64,000 nucleotides of DNA from assembly GCA_963755335.1 (NCBI GenBank), contig CAVWJW010000004.1:434001-498000 (forward strand). The letters are read 5' to 3'. A program made the translations under genes and the position numbers. Source of the DNA: UBA10649 sp963755335. GTDB taxonomy: Bacteria; Actinomycetota; Actinomycetes; S36-B12. Positions 37,860-48,300 of this stretch are shown piece after piece (the stretch's first letter is position 1; each line of letters begins with the position of its first letter). The notes beneath the pieces were generated by a model that had not been told where the DNA came from, searched no databases, and was given only the letters and a program-made list of their open reading frames with translations.

Positions 37860-38983
37860 GAAGTCACACGCGAACAGCTACGGACAGTCGCAGCAGCGAG
37901 GCGGTGTTGGGGAAGATCCCGACGACGTCGGTGCGGCGCTTGACTTCCTTGTTGAGCCGCTCGAGCGGGTTCGTGGACCAGATCTTCGCCAGTGGGCCTG
38001 GGGGAAGTCCGCGAACGCGGTCAGGTCGGCCTTGGCGTCGCGCAGCATCGAGGCGATCGCGGGGTGGGACTCGGCAGGCTGTCGGCGACGGGGTCGAGCT
38101 GGTCGCGGACTGCGCCGGGGGTGGCCTGGGCGAAGATCGTGCGGATCCACGCCGCGACCATCTCGCCGTCGCCCTTGGACGCCTTGGCCAGCGCGTTGCG
38201 CATGAAGTGGACCCGGCAGCGCTGCCAGCGCGGCGCCCTGGCCAGCACGGCGCCGATCGCGGCGACCAGGCCGCGGTGGGCGTCGGAGATGACCAGCTGG
38301 ACACCGCCCAGGCCGCGGTCGCGCAGGTCGCGCGAGGAACTCGGTCCAGAACGCCTCGGTCTCGCTGTCCCCGACCGCGCAGCCGAGGACCTCGCGGTGC
38401 CCGTCGGCGCGTGACGCCGGTCGCGATGACGACGGCCTGGGACACCACCCGGCCGTTGACCCGGACCTTGCAGTAGGTGCGCGTCCAGGAACACGTACGG
38501 GAACGCCTGCTCGTCCAGCGGCCGGGTCCGCCAGGCGGCGACCTCGGTGTCGAGGTGGGCGCAGATCCGGCAGACCTCGGACTTGGAGATCCCGGTGCCG
38601 CCCATCGCGATCGACCAGGTCATCGACCCGCCGGGTGCGACACGCCCTCGACGTAGGCCTGCATGATCACCGCGTGCAGCGCGACGTCGATCCGTCGCCG
38701 CGGGGCCAGCAGGGCCGGGAAGAACGACCCGGTGCGGGTCTTGGGGATCTTCACCGTCACGTCCCCGACACCGGTCGTGACGCATCTTGTCGCGGGTGCC
38801 GTTGCGCTGGGTCGTGCGGTCATCGGTCCGCTCATGAAGGCCGGCACCGATCACGCGAAGTCGCCTCGGCATCGATCAAGCTCCTGCAGCATCGTCGCCA
38901 GCATCCGGCGCATCAGCTCACCGCCGTCAGCGGTCTTGCAGGGCATCCAGCAGGTCGAGCAGGGCAGACTGGTCCAGGGCCAT
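37860..38983 (-). pseudogene. IS256-family transposase, frame-disrupted and 3'-truncated
   Basis: From the ATG at 38983 (GGAG upstream) successive frames give the Mutator-type transposase. The pieces are ALLDLLDALQ, GGELMRRMLATMLQELI, TGISKSEVCRICAHLDTEVA, PYVFLDA (first catalytic Asp), LRDRGLGGVQLVISDAHRGL (second Asp), and RWQRCRVHFMRNALAKASKG (the C-x2-H motif). The end reads LERLNKEVKRRTDVVGIFPN. About six indels occur, and the last ~40 residues are lost at the junction with the IS21 remnant. It is inactive as read. Confidence 0.85.
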
Positions 38984-39287
38984 CGCGTGATTCTCCTTCG
39001 TGAGTTCCTTGGCCGGTTCTCACAAAGCCTCACGCGATGGCCCCTGCCGTCCCGTACCGACACGAACCGGCACGAGATCACGGAGCCCGAGTTACACCAC
39101 CCAGGGGACGCGACCGGTGTCGGCTCGTGCGACCGTGACTTTGCCGCGGCTCTAACGCGACCACTTGACCGGGCGCAGCCGCGTCGGATCCGTGGTTTGC
39201 GGCGTGGAGCTCACGCTCTCGCCAAACGTTCACCTAACCAACGGCATGTGGCAATGTCCGGCGCGCGGTGTCAGGCTGAACTTCGTC

Positions 39288-39683
39288 GTGAGAGGGGCGT
39301 CAGTGACGTTGTCGTGTTCGGTGGCCACGTGCCGCCTTCCCCTGTTCAACGCGCTGTTCTGCGAGGCGCATGCGCAAAGGCAACGAGGATTCGGTGTCGC
39401 CTTAATGACGCCGCTGCGCGCTCACCACGATCAAGGCTGCGTCATTGACGGATGCCGGCGTCGTGCTCGACGCGGACTGTGCGTTGAGCATCGAAGGCTG
39501 CTCAGCGCGGGGGATCACACGATCCTGGCGGCCCTTGTGGTGGCGTGCCGCGGCAGCGCGTCTGGGCACCGCTGCGGCTGCGGCCAGATCGCGTCGGTAT
39601 GGGCATGGGACGGGACCGGCCGCAAGGAGGACGTACGACGGTGGGGTGCGGTCTGCTCTAAGTGCGCGAGATTCGGGCGCTGA
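39288..39683 (+). CDS. Cys/His-rich putative zinc-binding protein (copy 2)
   Basis: This protein has 131 residues from the GTG at 39288, equivalent to the start of copy 1. An in-frame extension to 39165 exists only because one T present in copy 1 is missing here. All metal ligands of copy 1 are kept (CSVATC/FCEAH, CVIDGC/LCVEH, CGCG/CSKC). Substitutions are mostly conservative, supporting a real protein. Confidence 0.6.
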   Translation: MRGASVTLSCSVATCRLPLFNALFCEAHAQRQRGFGVALMTPLRAHHDQGCVIDGCRRRARRGLCVEHRRLLSAGDHTILAALVVACRGSASGHRCGCGQIASVWAWDGTGRKEDVRRWGAVCSKCARFGR

Positions 39684-39940
39684 CCAAGCGATCCTCTGCT
39701 GGTGACACTGACGACTCATTCGTCGTGACGAGTAGACGTCCGATCGCCGGCGACCTCGTCGTCGCTTGGGTCGCCCGCGCGAGACTCAGTGGCCGGGGGC
39801 AGCGAGTGGACATTCGCCAGAGGCTCCGTGGAGAGGGTTCAGAGGATTCACCGCAAGCGGCTCGGACAGCGGGCATCCTCACCAGTTCCGCTGAACAATG
39901 GCGGTTGCGCGGTGACGGGGCAGGATTGGAGGTGGGCGTC

Positions 39941-40486
39941 GTGCGGGTGCTGGTCGTCGTGGAGAGCATGTTCGGCAACACCTACCGTGTCGGCGCGTCG
40001 GTGGTCGAAGGGCTGCGTGACGTCCACCCTTCGGTCACCGCCCACGTTGTCCGCGTCACCGACGTCCGGGCCGTCGATGTCGCCGAAGCCGACCTGCTGG
40101 TCGTCGGAGCCCCGACGCATTCGCGCGGCGTACCTTCTCAGCGGACGCAGCACCAATACGTCAGCGAAGCCGACTTGGCGGCAGGCGTGACCCGAATCGG
40201 GACACCGATCGACCCCTCAGCCGCCCAGATGCGAGTGCGTGACTGGCTGGGGACCCTTCCCCCGGTGGAGGCCGACCGTGCCGCGGCGTTCGACACCCGC
40301 ATGGCGCGGCCCTTCGCCGGCGGCGCGGCGCCCCGGCTGGCGCGTCGGCTCGCCCGTCTGGGCTACACCCTGACCGGGGAGCCCACTGGATTCTTCGTGG
40401 CCGGGATGGAAGGACCGCTGCGTCCAGGTGAACTCGATCGAGCGAAGGGCTGGGGCTACGAACTGCTCTCGTCTCTGCTTGCCTGA
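39941..40486 (+). CDS. Flavodoxin-domain protein (copy 2)
   Basis: This protein of 181 residues has the FMN loop VVVESMFGNTYRVG and second loop VVGAPTHSRGVPSQ. The Trp of copy 1 in this loop is Ser here, which could alter FMN stacking or the redox potential. GGAGG lies upstream of the GTG at 39941. An open extension to 39662 is probably not coding. Confidence 0.87.
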   Translation: MRVLVVVESMFGNTYRVGASVVEGLRDVHPSVTAHVVRVTDVRAVDVAEADLLVVGAPTHSRGVPSQRTQHQYVSEADLAAGVTRIGTPIDPSAAQMRVRDWLGTLPPVEADRAAAFDTRMARPFAGGAAPRLARRLARLGYTLTGEPTGFFVAGMEGPLRPGELDRAKGWGYELLSSLLA

Positions 40487-40973
40487 ACGCGCCTCATCCT
40501 GGGAGACAAGACTCCCGCTGAACTAGTCGTACGCTTGAGAGCCTGAACGTCCACCTTCGTTGCCACGACCGATGGAAACCAAGGCGTCGAAACCGACCAG
40601 GATTCGAACGTCGCCGACTTCAGCCCGCACGTGCGCTCCACACTTCGACGGCGAAGAGAACCAATCGTCGGTGTCTGTTCACTGACGTCCCGACTCGGCA
40701 CCAAAGCAAAGGGAGAACACCCGAGCCGACATCCGCCCAGGGTGCGACCATTCCGATCATGCAGCGTCGTCCCTGCGGGACAGACACCTGCTTGTCGATG
40801 ACGAACGGGAAAGATGTCATCGGTGCGCGATCAGCAGCACGGTACGAAGGGGCCAAGTAGAAGTCGTCGTCGTCAGCCTCGTCGTCCGCGTGCTCCAGGC
40901 GTGGGGACAGGCGGCATTGACGCCTCGACTGTTTCGAGTATGCGGTCGACTCGTGGTCTGCTGATGTGCGGGT
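40487..40973. other. Gene-free stretch
   Basis: No protein, RNA or repeat is recognised. Short minus-strand frames lack motifs. Confidence 0.4.
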
Positions 40974-42245
40974 TCAGTCCTGCTTCATCGAGCAGGCGTA
41001 GACACGTTGGCCACCATTCCCGGCCAATGAGCACAGATAGTCGCGGACCGTGCCATCGGCCCATGTGGTCCGGTACATGAGGATGAACTCGCTGAATGGA
41101 CGTGCCGTGTTCGGCACGGTGACCAGGAGTGGGCCCGCCAAACGGTAGATGCCGTCGCCCGCCCACGTACTGGTGACGTCGTAGATGACGCCACCGCTGA
41201 CCTTCTCGGTGCTGGAGCCGAAACTGGAGACGTAGTGCCCGTTGGCCCCATAGATCGATAGGCCGCCTGCGCTGCCACCGTTGGCGAACCAGGATCCGAC
41301 GATCGTTTGCTGGTAGCTGGTGCCGTCGGGAGCGGAGCCGTTCGCGTCGACGCTCATCTTGATGAGTGCCGTGTCTGCGACGAGGTCGCCCGCACCGGTG
41401 CATCCATCACCGACCTGAACCACCGGAATCGCGGTCGTGGCCGACGTCGTCACCAAGTAGGGGAAGACGGTGGTGGAGTACGGGAAGTCGCCTGCTGACA
41501 GGTGCAGCTCCAGGTAGCCGTAGCCCATTCCGGTCCTTCCGGTGCTCACTTCGTTGAAGACCGGCGTGCTCGCGCCGAACTCCCCGGTGATGCTGGTTCC
41601 GGCGGGAAAGACCGTGCGAGTGATGTCGATCAGCTGCTGGCCCCACAGGCTGGTGTCGCCGCTCGGCGTGATCGGATTCATGACGTAGACGTCGCAGGTC
41701 ATTCCCCGGGTGCTGGTGGCCGACAACTTGACCGAGTTGGCACCGTCGGTGCGAGACCAGTTCTCCGGGATCTGGAAGGTGACTCCGTTGTTGCTCGCCT
41801 CCGTGCCGATCGAGAACCCGAGCGGGGCGACGGCCAGCACTTGCTCGACTGTCACGCCGGCTGCCTCTGTCGGACTGCTGGAGAGGGTGACCTTCACGGG
41901 CACCTTCGCGGCCCGATTGCCTCGCACGGTCACTGTCAAGCGGTAGGTGCCACCCGCGGGGCCCGCGCACATCACCAGAGCGGCCGTCGCGCCCTTCGCT
42001 CCCGAACGGGCGAGGGAGGAAACGGAGCACCGGAGGTGCGCACCGCTGAGCTTGAGCTGCCTGGCACTTGTCACCTTCCAGGCCGGTTTAAGGGGTACGA
42101 CGACGAGCGTCTGCGTCGTCACCGCTATCGGGGCAACGGTTCCTTGAAAGTACGGAACATCGGCTTGTGCGGCGACTCCCGACGCGGCGCACAGCAAGGT
42201 GGTGATCGCCAAGATCGCGCTCATGGTTCGTCGATACCAGGTCAT
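40974..42245 (-). CDS. Large secreted protein, function unknown
   Basis: This protein of 423 residues starts MTWYRRTMSAILAITTLLCA with cleavage near VAAQAD; a G-rich ribosome site precedes the ATG at 42245. The mature protein is beta-rich. An N-terminal ~110-residue domain (LRCSVSSLA, MCAGPAGGTYRLTVTVRGNR) resembles immunoglobulin-like exported modules. A larger domain follows with SNNGVTFQIPENWSRTD and a C-terminal RTTWADGTVRDYLCSLAG. Four or more cysteines could form disulfides. It is the first of a run of exported proteins to 46.6 kb. Confidence 0.8.
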   Translation of the reverse strand: MTWYRRTMSAILAITTLLCAASGVAAQADVPYFQGTVAPIAVTTQTLVVVPLKPAWKVTSARQLKLSGAHLRCSVSSLARSGAKGATAALVMCAGPAGGTYRLTVTVRGNRAAKVPVKVTLSSSPTEAAGVTVEQVLAVAPLGFSIGTEASNNGVTFQIPENWSRTDGANSVKLSATSTRGMTCDVYVMNPITPSGDTSLWGQQLIDITRTVFPAGTSITGEFGASTPVFNEVSTGRTGMGYGYLELHLSAGDFPYSTTVFPYLVTTSATTAIPVVQVGDGCTGAGDLVADTALIKMSVDANGSAPDGTSYQQTIVGSWFANGGSAGGLSIYGANGHYVSSFGSSTEKVSGGVIYDVTSTWAGDGIYRLAGPLLVTVPNTARPFSEFILMYRTTWADGTVRDYLCSLAGNGGQRVYACSMKQD

Positions 42246-42718
42246 ACGGCCCCCCCAACGCCGGGCACAGACACCATCGGCGGCGCACCTGAATGCGCGC
42301 GTCATTCGTCGGAGCGTAGTACCGGCACGGATTCGTGGTCTACGGGTACGATCCAGCAATTCGGAAGAGATTTGCCGTACCCGTTGACTGGTAGCGATTC
42401 GCGATGACCGTCCTTAAGGGCTCGGCGTTGTGCTGTCGGCTTACCGATCGTGATCGGCAATCCAGCGTCGGTGGCCGTGATCGGCGGCACGTGGGTCGAG
42501 TCGACAACGGGATCGTGTTCCCGGACTTGACGGGGACGACCGTGGTGCGCGTGAGCGGTCTGTTTCTGCTGGCCGACAAGCCCGATACTTGCAAGCGGGT
42601 GGCCATGTTCCAATCGGCCGTAGAAGCCTCGAGGTAGCGACGGCGCCCACGGCCATCGCTGGCACGCCCAGGCGTTCACCCGCACCCCACGCGGTCTGAG
42701 ATCTCCTACCGTGGGTCC
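42246..42718. other. Gene-free stretch
   Basis: No gene is supported between the divergent secreted-protein genes. It probably holds their promoters. Confidence 0.4.
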
Positions 42719-43293
42719 ATGCGCTCACGACTAAGTCCCCGTGCACTGCGACAATCGTCATCCGCGCTAGGCGTGGCGGCGACCCTGGTCGTCCTCGCCG
42801 GGCGAACCCGCAGCTGGCCGAGGCCGCCGCTGGCGCCCCCATCACGTTGCCCTCGCTGGTCGCCGGCCTGTCGCCTCTGAGCACCCTGAAGCCGACCGCA
42901 AGCGTCAGCGGCCTCTCGAAGCTGTCCCAACGGGAGAAGGAGACCATCGCACTGATCGCCAAGCGCGTGTCCTCTGCATACGGCGGCGCACCCGCGAACG
43001 CCCGCGTGTATCACGATCCGACGCTGCGCGATCAGGTACTGGTCATAGCAGTCCGCAAGCCCTCGCCTGGTCTGTTCGCAACCGCGGGCAGTGCCGAGTC
43101 ACTGGGTCTGGCACTGCCCGTGCAGGAGGTCGACTCGTTCGGCCCCGTCCAGTGCCTCGTGCGGAACGACCTAGTGGCGAAGGGTCAGCCGATACCCAAG
43201 GACGTACACAACACCGTTCGATGCCAGCGTTCGGATAGCCACCTGACGCTGATCACCGAGAACTGGGGCATCCGAGGGCGCCTACGCGCATGA
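42719..43293 (+). CDS. Secreted protein, function unknown, one frameshift
   Basis: The ATG at 42719 starts a signal sequence (MRSRLSPRALRQSSSALG, VAATLVVLAG). After a one-base shift near 42800 the frame continues ANPQLAEAAAGAPITLPSLV, then LSQREKETIALIAKRVSSAY and ends at 43293. Together they make about 190 residues. Two cysteines (VQCLV, VRCQR) may pair. No family was recognised. The first 80 bp are repeated as an orphan piece at 35855. Confidence 0.6.
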
Positions 43294-43427
43294 CCCCTCG
43301 GCTCTTGCCGTGTTCACCAATTCGGTTTGGCGGGCTATCGGGTAGTCGCCCTATACCGATGTGTCCAGAGCGACCAACGCCAACACAGGTGCGCGCCCTT
43401 TCCCCTAGCAATTCCCCGCAACTTGTT

Positions 43428-43498
43428 GTTGGTAGTAGACAACTTTCAAGAACATGGATCCACGTAGTGCCCAGCGAAGCCAGCATGAAGGGGCAGAG
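43428..43498. repeat. Degenerate att right-arm trace
   Basis: The stretch GTTGGTAGTAGACAACTTTC followed by AGCGAAGCCAGC and AAGGGGCAGAGG keeps the order of right-arm motifs in decayed form. The core is not recognisable. Low confidence. Confidence 0.3.
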
Positions 43499-43589
43499 GA
43501 AAAGGCAGCAGCGAGATACTTCTCCCCGTCCACATCGGCAAACCGCCGGAAGCCATGAACAGACGTTGGATGGTCCTCGGTCTCGACGG

Positions 43590-45803
43590 TCAATGTCCGC
43601 GCGCGATGAAACGGCTGACCACGGTGTGCTTGGGGGCTCCAGGTGACCGGGTCACGACCGTCAAGAGCATCGGCAGCGACTTCTTCGTCTTTAGCAGTTT
43701 GAGGCCGGCCGTAGACCACTTCAGTCTCACTTTGGCGCGGGTTCCGGACTTGAGCTTCGCGGTCGCTGGGCAACCGGGGCGCCTTTGGCACGGGCCGTCG
43801 GGTCGACAGCGAGCGTCACTGCCAGGGAACACGACTTGGCAACAGCCTTCGGGCACAGGACGGTGCCGGACGTGGTGCCGTTGACGACGGCGCTGGAGGT
43901 TTTCACCGAGGCCGCTGCCACGACGGTGATGTTCACGAAGCTCGGGGCGCTTGAGTGCTCGCCGTCGTTGACGATGAGTTGGAAGTCGTACGACCCGACC
44001 TGTCGGGGAACGAACCGAGGGTTCACGCTCGTGGCTCCACCGATGAGCGTGACCGCCATGGGTCCGACGGTCTGCGTCCACGCGTACGTCAGGGCCGCGT
44101 TGAGGTAGGCGCTGCTGCCGGAGCCGTCGAGGGTGACGGATCCGTCGACTCCAGCGGTCGTGTCGGGTCCGGCGTTGGCCATCGGGATTGGGTAGCCGGT
44201 CCGCGTCACGGAAACGACGTCGGACACGCTGTCCCGCTTCCCGTCGTTGACCACGAGCGCGAACGTGTAGGTCCCTTCAAGAGGTGCAACGAAACCGGTT
44301 GTGGCCGAGGTCGGGTTCATGACTGACGGCCGATGGTCCGGAAGTCTGGGTCCAGCGGTATGTCAGGGTCACCGTCGGGATCGAAGCTGGCTCGACCGTC
44401 GAGACCGGTGGTGGCCAGTGCCAGCATGATTTCGAAGTCCGGGCCGGCGTTGGCGATCGGAGGCTCGTTCGGGGCGTTCGCGTGGGCGAAGACGCCAGTG
44501 CTGGGCGCTTTCGGGTCGAGCTTGCCGTTCCAGTACGACGTGACGTAGGTGCCGTCCGCGTCGTTCGACATCCCAGGAACGTCACCAGCGCTCGAGGCAG
44601 TGGTCAGGCCGGTGGTCTGACCCGACGCCCAGTCGCGGACGACGATATGCGGGCCACCGGAGGCGTTCTCGGGAGCGAGGTTGGCCGCGTCGGTGGAGAA
44701 CGCGACGCTGCTGCCGGTCGCCGAGATCGCCGGTCGTCCGGTCGATGGCCCATTCGCCTCGGCGCCCGTACCCGGCCACGCTCAGGCGACGAACCTCGCC
44801 GGAGGACAGGTCCTTGAGGAACATGTCCGAGATCCCGTTGTGGTCGTCAGCGACGAGGTTGCCGGATCCGCTGGCGAACGCGACGAAGCGCCCGTCACCA
44901 GAGATCGCCGGGCAGGTGATGGCACTGGTGCCGTTGCTGCCCAGATCCTGCGCCACGCCACTGACGTTCGACGATGCTCGTTGAGTGTGGGGCGACATGG
45001 TCGCGTCGTACACGTAGATGTTCCAGACGCCTGAGGGGTCCACTCCGCCGACGATGTCGTTGGCGTAGGACCAGAAGGCGACGCGGTTGCCGTCAGCGGA
45101 GACGGAGGGGCAGTCACTGGAGTGGTTGCCGCCCTTGCCCGGTCTGTCCACCGTTGTCCGAGACAAGGGTCGTCGCCCCGGTGGTGAAGTCGTGGCGGTA
45201 GACCTGACCTCGGTTCGAGACTCCCTGGACCAGGTCGATCGCGTACGACCAGAAGACCACCACGCGGCCGTCACCGGAGATGTCGCCGCTCTTGCTCTGC
45301 CCACCGCCCTGCGTGCCCTGCGAGGAGACGCTCGCGAACGATGTCGTCGGAGGGTTGACGCAGCGGTCGCGCAGGAAGACGTCCGTGGAGTGGTTGCCGT
45401 CCCCGTTCATCAGATTCGTCGCATCGGACTCGAACACGATCCGGCAGCCATCGTTGGAGATCGAGGGCCAATCGCTGGACGAGGCTCCGCCAGTGTTGCT
45501 CGTTCCCGAAGGCTGGCTCACCAGTTCGGTCTTACGCGTCGTGCGATCGCGCAGGTAGATCTGGTTCCCGCTCACGCCAGGAACGAGATTCGACGCCGCC
45601 GAACGGAACACCACGAACCGACCATCTGCCGACACGGCCGAGTGGTCACCGCCTTTCGCCCCGTTCGCAGGCAGCACCGGAACTCGACACCGACGCGAGA
45701 TCGAAAGCGAGGATGCTCCCGTCGCGGCGTTGGCGGCGCCGGTCAGAGAGGCGTCAACACGATCGCTGCTGCAACCAGGCCAACAGCCGAAGCGTCTGGT
45801 CAT
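43590..45803 (-). pseudogene. Secreted TolB-like propeller protein with PKD domains, frame-disrupted
   Basis: Minus-strand frames in order give one exported protein of ~730 residues. A signal region follows the ATG at 45803. PD40/TolB-type propeller repeats come next (DHSAVSADGRFVVFRSAASN, WPSISNDGCRIVFESDATN, SGDGRVVVFWSYAIDLVQG, AISGDGRFVAFASGSGNLVA). Then at least two PKD/Ig-like domains (PIANAGPDFEI, ANAGPDTTAGVDGSVTLDGS, TYTFALVVNDGKRDSVSD, SYDFQLIVNDGEHSSAPS), and a basic C-terminal domain with LKWSTAGLKLLKTKKSL ending at 43590. At least five indels separate the pieces. It is likely a cell-surface or extracellular binding protein. Confidence 0.75.
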
Positions 45804-46019
45804 GTCACCCCCCGACTCGTCCGGCCCTACCCCGGACGATGGGTCGAATGTAGACCTCAACGACGGGTTACCGGAAGGGCTCACCTTCTGAACCGACGAA
45901 CCTTCCCAAGTGTCTGACACGGGCGCTACGGTGCCCCATCTTGAGCCGGGCGCCCCGTCGGCGCCGGAGATCGACGGGGGTCCGCGAGCGCTCAGGAGGC
46001 GCATCTGCCGCGGGCCTGG

Positions 46020-46625
46020 TCTGGGCTCTCTGCGACTGTTCTTGCGTCCGCAGGAATCGCCACTGCTGCAGTCAACGCCGGCGCGATCTCCGCCTGCGTC
46101 GATCGTGAAGGGGATCTCAGGATCGCCAACCGATGCCAGGACGGTGAGAAACCATTGATATGGAACGCTGAAGGAGTCCCAGGCCCGGCCGGACTACCCG
46201 GCCCTGCCGGACCTCAGGGCCCGGCAGGCGCCGAAGGACCCGTCGGTCCTCAAGGCCCGCCGGCGGCTGCCGTTGACGCGATTACCGGAAGGAATCGGGG
46301 CGTGGCTCTCCTACCCACCTTCAGAGTCGTGAAGTCACTACCGCTGGATGCTGGTTCGTATGCCTTCACTGCGAACGTCGGGGTGGGTCTTGGTACGGCG
46401 CCGTCGGTCGTAAGTTGCCAAATCGATTGGCACAGCGATGCAACAAACGTGACGGACATCAGCGTGGTGGAGAACGGATTCGCTTCCTTGTCGCTTAACG
46501 GGGGCGGGCACGATTTCCGGGGGACGGTGGACGTTGTGTGTGCATCAACTGCGCTCGGAGTCTACGTCGAGATGCTTTCGATCAACGCGATCAAAGTTGG
46601 CACTGCGACCCAGATCTGGCAGTAG
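46020..46625 (+). CDS. Collagen-like repeat exported protein
   Basis: The frame from about 46020 carries a hydrophobic segment (ATVLASAGIATAAVNAGA), then EGDLRIANRCQDGEKPLIWN. A run of ten or so Gly-x-x triplets (GVPGPAGLPGPAGPQGPAG and on) leads to a ~120-residue C-terminal beta domain (LLPTFRVVKSLPLDAGSYAF, VSCQIDWHSDATNVTD). The first usable start in this frame is the TTG at 46155, after the hydrophobic segment. The true N-terminus probably lies in another frame and is joined by an indel near 46000. A surface or secreted protein is likely. Confidence 0.65.
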   Translation, partial: SGLSATVLASAGIATAAVNAGAISACVDREGDLRIANRCQDGEKPLIWNAEGVPGPAGLPGPAGPQGPAGAEGPVGPQGPPAAAVDAITGRNRGVALLPTFRVVKSLPLDAGSYAFTANVGVGLGTAPSVVSCQIDWHSDATNVTDISVVENGFASLSLNGGGHDFRGTVDVVCASTALGVYVEMLSINAIKVGTATQIWQ

Positions 46626-46746
46626 GCGGGCCCCGACAAGTGCGGTCAGCGCAACCCTCGTCGGGGAAGACTCTGTCGACCCTCTCCGACGTCGAGCCCA
46701 GGGTGTTGGCGGGTCTTGTAGTGCCCGATGTGAGGGCGAGATCCTG

Positions 46747-47832
46747 GTGAGGGCGGTGCGGTTCACCCTCAGCGGTCGCCCGATCACCGCCGTAGAACGT
46801 TCGGCTCAGTCGGGTGACCTCGAGGTGCTCGGCGTGGATGAGCGTCTACTGGATGCCTACTCGGCGACGGCGTCATGCAGCAGTGAGTTGACGCGCCCAG
46901 CCTTCCTGCGTGCCGAGCTGGAAGGCCGGCTGCTGGGGTTGTCGGTCGTCTTCGTGTGCCGTGACAGTGGTGTCAGCTTCTTCACCGATCCGCGCCTTCC
47001 TCGGTTAGTCCGGCATCTGCCCCCGATCTGGTACTGGGAGCGGGCCAGCGTCGGCACCGATGGCCACGCCGGGCCTGGGCTGGTGACCCCTGGCATCCGC
47101 AGGAAGACGTTCTACGCAGCCGCCATCAGTTGGCTATCACGGCACGTCGCGATGGGGGCATTTGTCGACGAGGCCGACAGCGAGCGTGTCGCGCCGTACG
47201 AGCGATGGCCGGGGGTCGGGGTGTCGACATTGGAGGCCACCCCCGACACGCGAGGACGACTGCTCGCCGAACACCGCAACCTCGCGCGCAAGGTGCGCAA
47301 GTTCGCCGCCCACGATGGGACCTTGGATCGGCTGGCCGGCCCGCTTCCCGAGGTGCTCGCACGTGAACTCATGCTGGGGTACGGCCAGTATCGGCCCATC
47401 AATCCTCCGTTCCGCTAGATGTACCCGGCGATGGTGGCCCAGCAATGGGCACTCCCGAGCTCCGCGTTGCACCACGTGGTCGCCCGCATCGATGGCGAGG
47501 CGATCGGTTATCACACGTTCCTGCGCACCGGACGGCGACTCGTGCTTCTGTCCGGTGTCTTCGACAGACACGAGTCGGGCAACGTCCATGCCTACGAGAA
47601 CGTCCTGCTGGAGAGCGTAAAGCTCGCGGTGGACGCGGGTTGCACGGTGGTCGACTACGGCGGCACCGTCAACGAAGTGAAGGCCAGTCTGTTCACCACA
47701 ACCCCCACCGAGATCAGGTTCGCACCCGCGTCCCCGCACTGCGGACAGCCCTGCGCGCGCTGCTCCCCCAAACCACCCTCGGAGCCCTTCAGGCCCACTG
47801 AGGTGGCCCTCGGGTCGGGCCAGCGTGCTTGA
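46747..47832 (+). pseudogene. GNAT-like (Acetyltransf_6/FemAB-type) protein with internal TAG stop
   Basis: A frame of 223 codons ends in TAG at 47416-47418 directly before MYPAMVAQQWALPS, which continues in the same frame to 47832. Together they make ~360 residues with FemAB/Acetyltransf_6-like features: RNLARKVRKFAAHDG, GYGQYRPINPPFR, then HHVVARIDGEAIGYHTFLRT, NVHAYENVLLESVKLAVDAG and VDYGGTVNEVKASLF. The stop is a point change rather than an indel (TAG probably from CAG, TGG or similar), unlike most other breaks in the window. The substrate is unknown. Confidence 0.65.
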
Positions 47833-47844
47833 GCCGGACCCACG

Positions 47845-48300
47845 CTATGTCGCGGGGGCCTGTCTCGTTGCTGAGTCCGGAGGTGAGAACGTGTCTTGTG
47901 CCGCCCACACGATGCATCCGTAGAGAAGCACGACTTCTCCCACAACGAAGACGGAGCGCAAGGATGCCCCCCAGTCCGCTGCGATGGTCTCAGAGACGGC
48001 ACCGAGATTCGCCGGGCCAAGCAGGCCAAGCACCCACCGGACTGTTTGCGGCCACATCGGGTGCCACACCGCAAGGCCGGTGAGAACAACGGCGGGAGCC
48101 ATCACGGCGCCAGCAGCCACAAACAGGGGGAGAAGTCCTATGGCACCCAGGCAGAGGGCGCCACGTCGCGGCCACTCATGCCAGGGTCGTGCCGCCGCGA
48201 GCCCGGCGATGGACTGCATCACGGGGAAGAAAGAGAAGCCCAGCACAATCGCCAGAGAGCCGGACACTGTGAACTGTGGGTCAGTTGAGATGAGGCGCAT
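47845..48300 (-). CDS. Membrane protein, N-terminally truncated by a repeat junction
   Basis: From the ATG at 48300 about 151 residues read MRLISTDPQFTVSGSLAIVL with four hydrophobic segments (IAGLAAARP region, ALCLGAIGLLPLFVAAGAVM, VVLTGLAVW, VFVVGEVVLLYGCIVW). The MRLIS-x-x-P-x-F-T-x-x-G-x-L motif occurs in an uncharacterised actinobacterial membrane family, where it follows an N-terminal helix. Here the upstream residues ARAW run into the zinc-ribbon repeat at about 48332, so the first helix is missing. Confidence 0.6.
   Translation of the reverse strand: MRLISTDPQFTVSGSLAIVLGFSFFPVMQSIAGLAAARPWHEWPRRGALCLGAIGLLPLFVAAGAVMAPAVVLTGLAVWHPMWPQTVRWVLGLLGPANLGAVSETIAADWGASLRSVFVVGEVVLLYGCIVWAAQDTFSPPDSATRQAPAT

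Larger units (their letters stand above)
39114..40492. repeat. 1.38-kb diverged direct repeat, copy 2 (Cys-rich protein + flavodoxin)
   Basis: Counterpart of 18790-20175. The left edge lies about 100 bp from the IS256 remnant start. The right edge is just after the flavodoxin stop. Confidence 0.85.
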
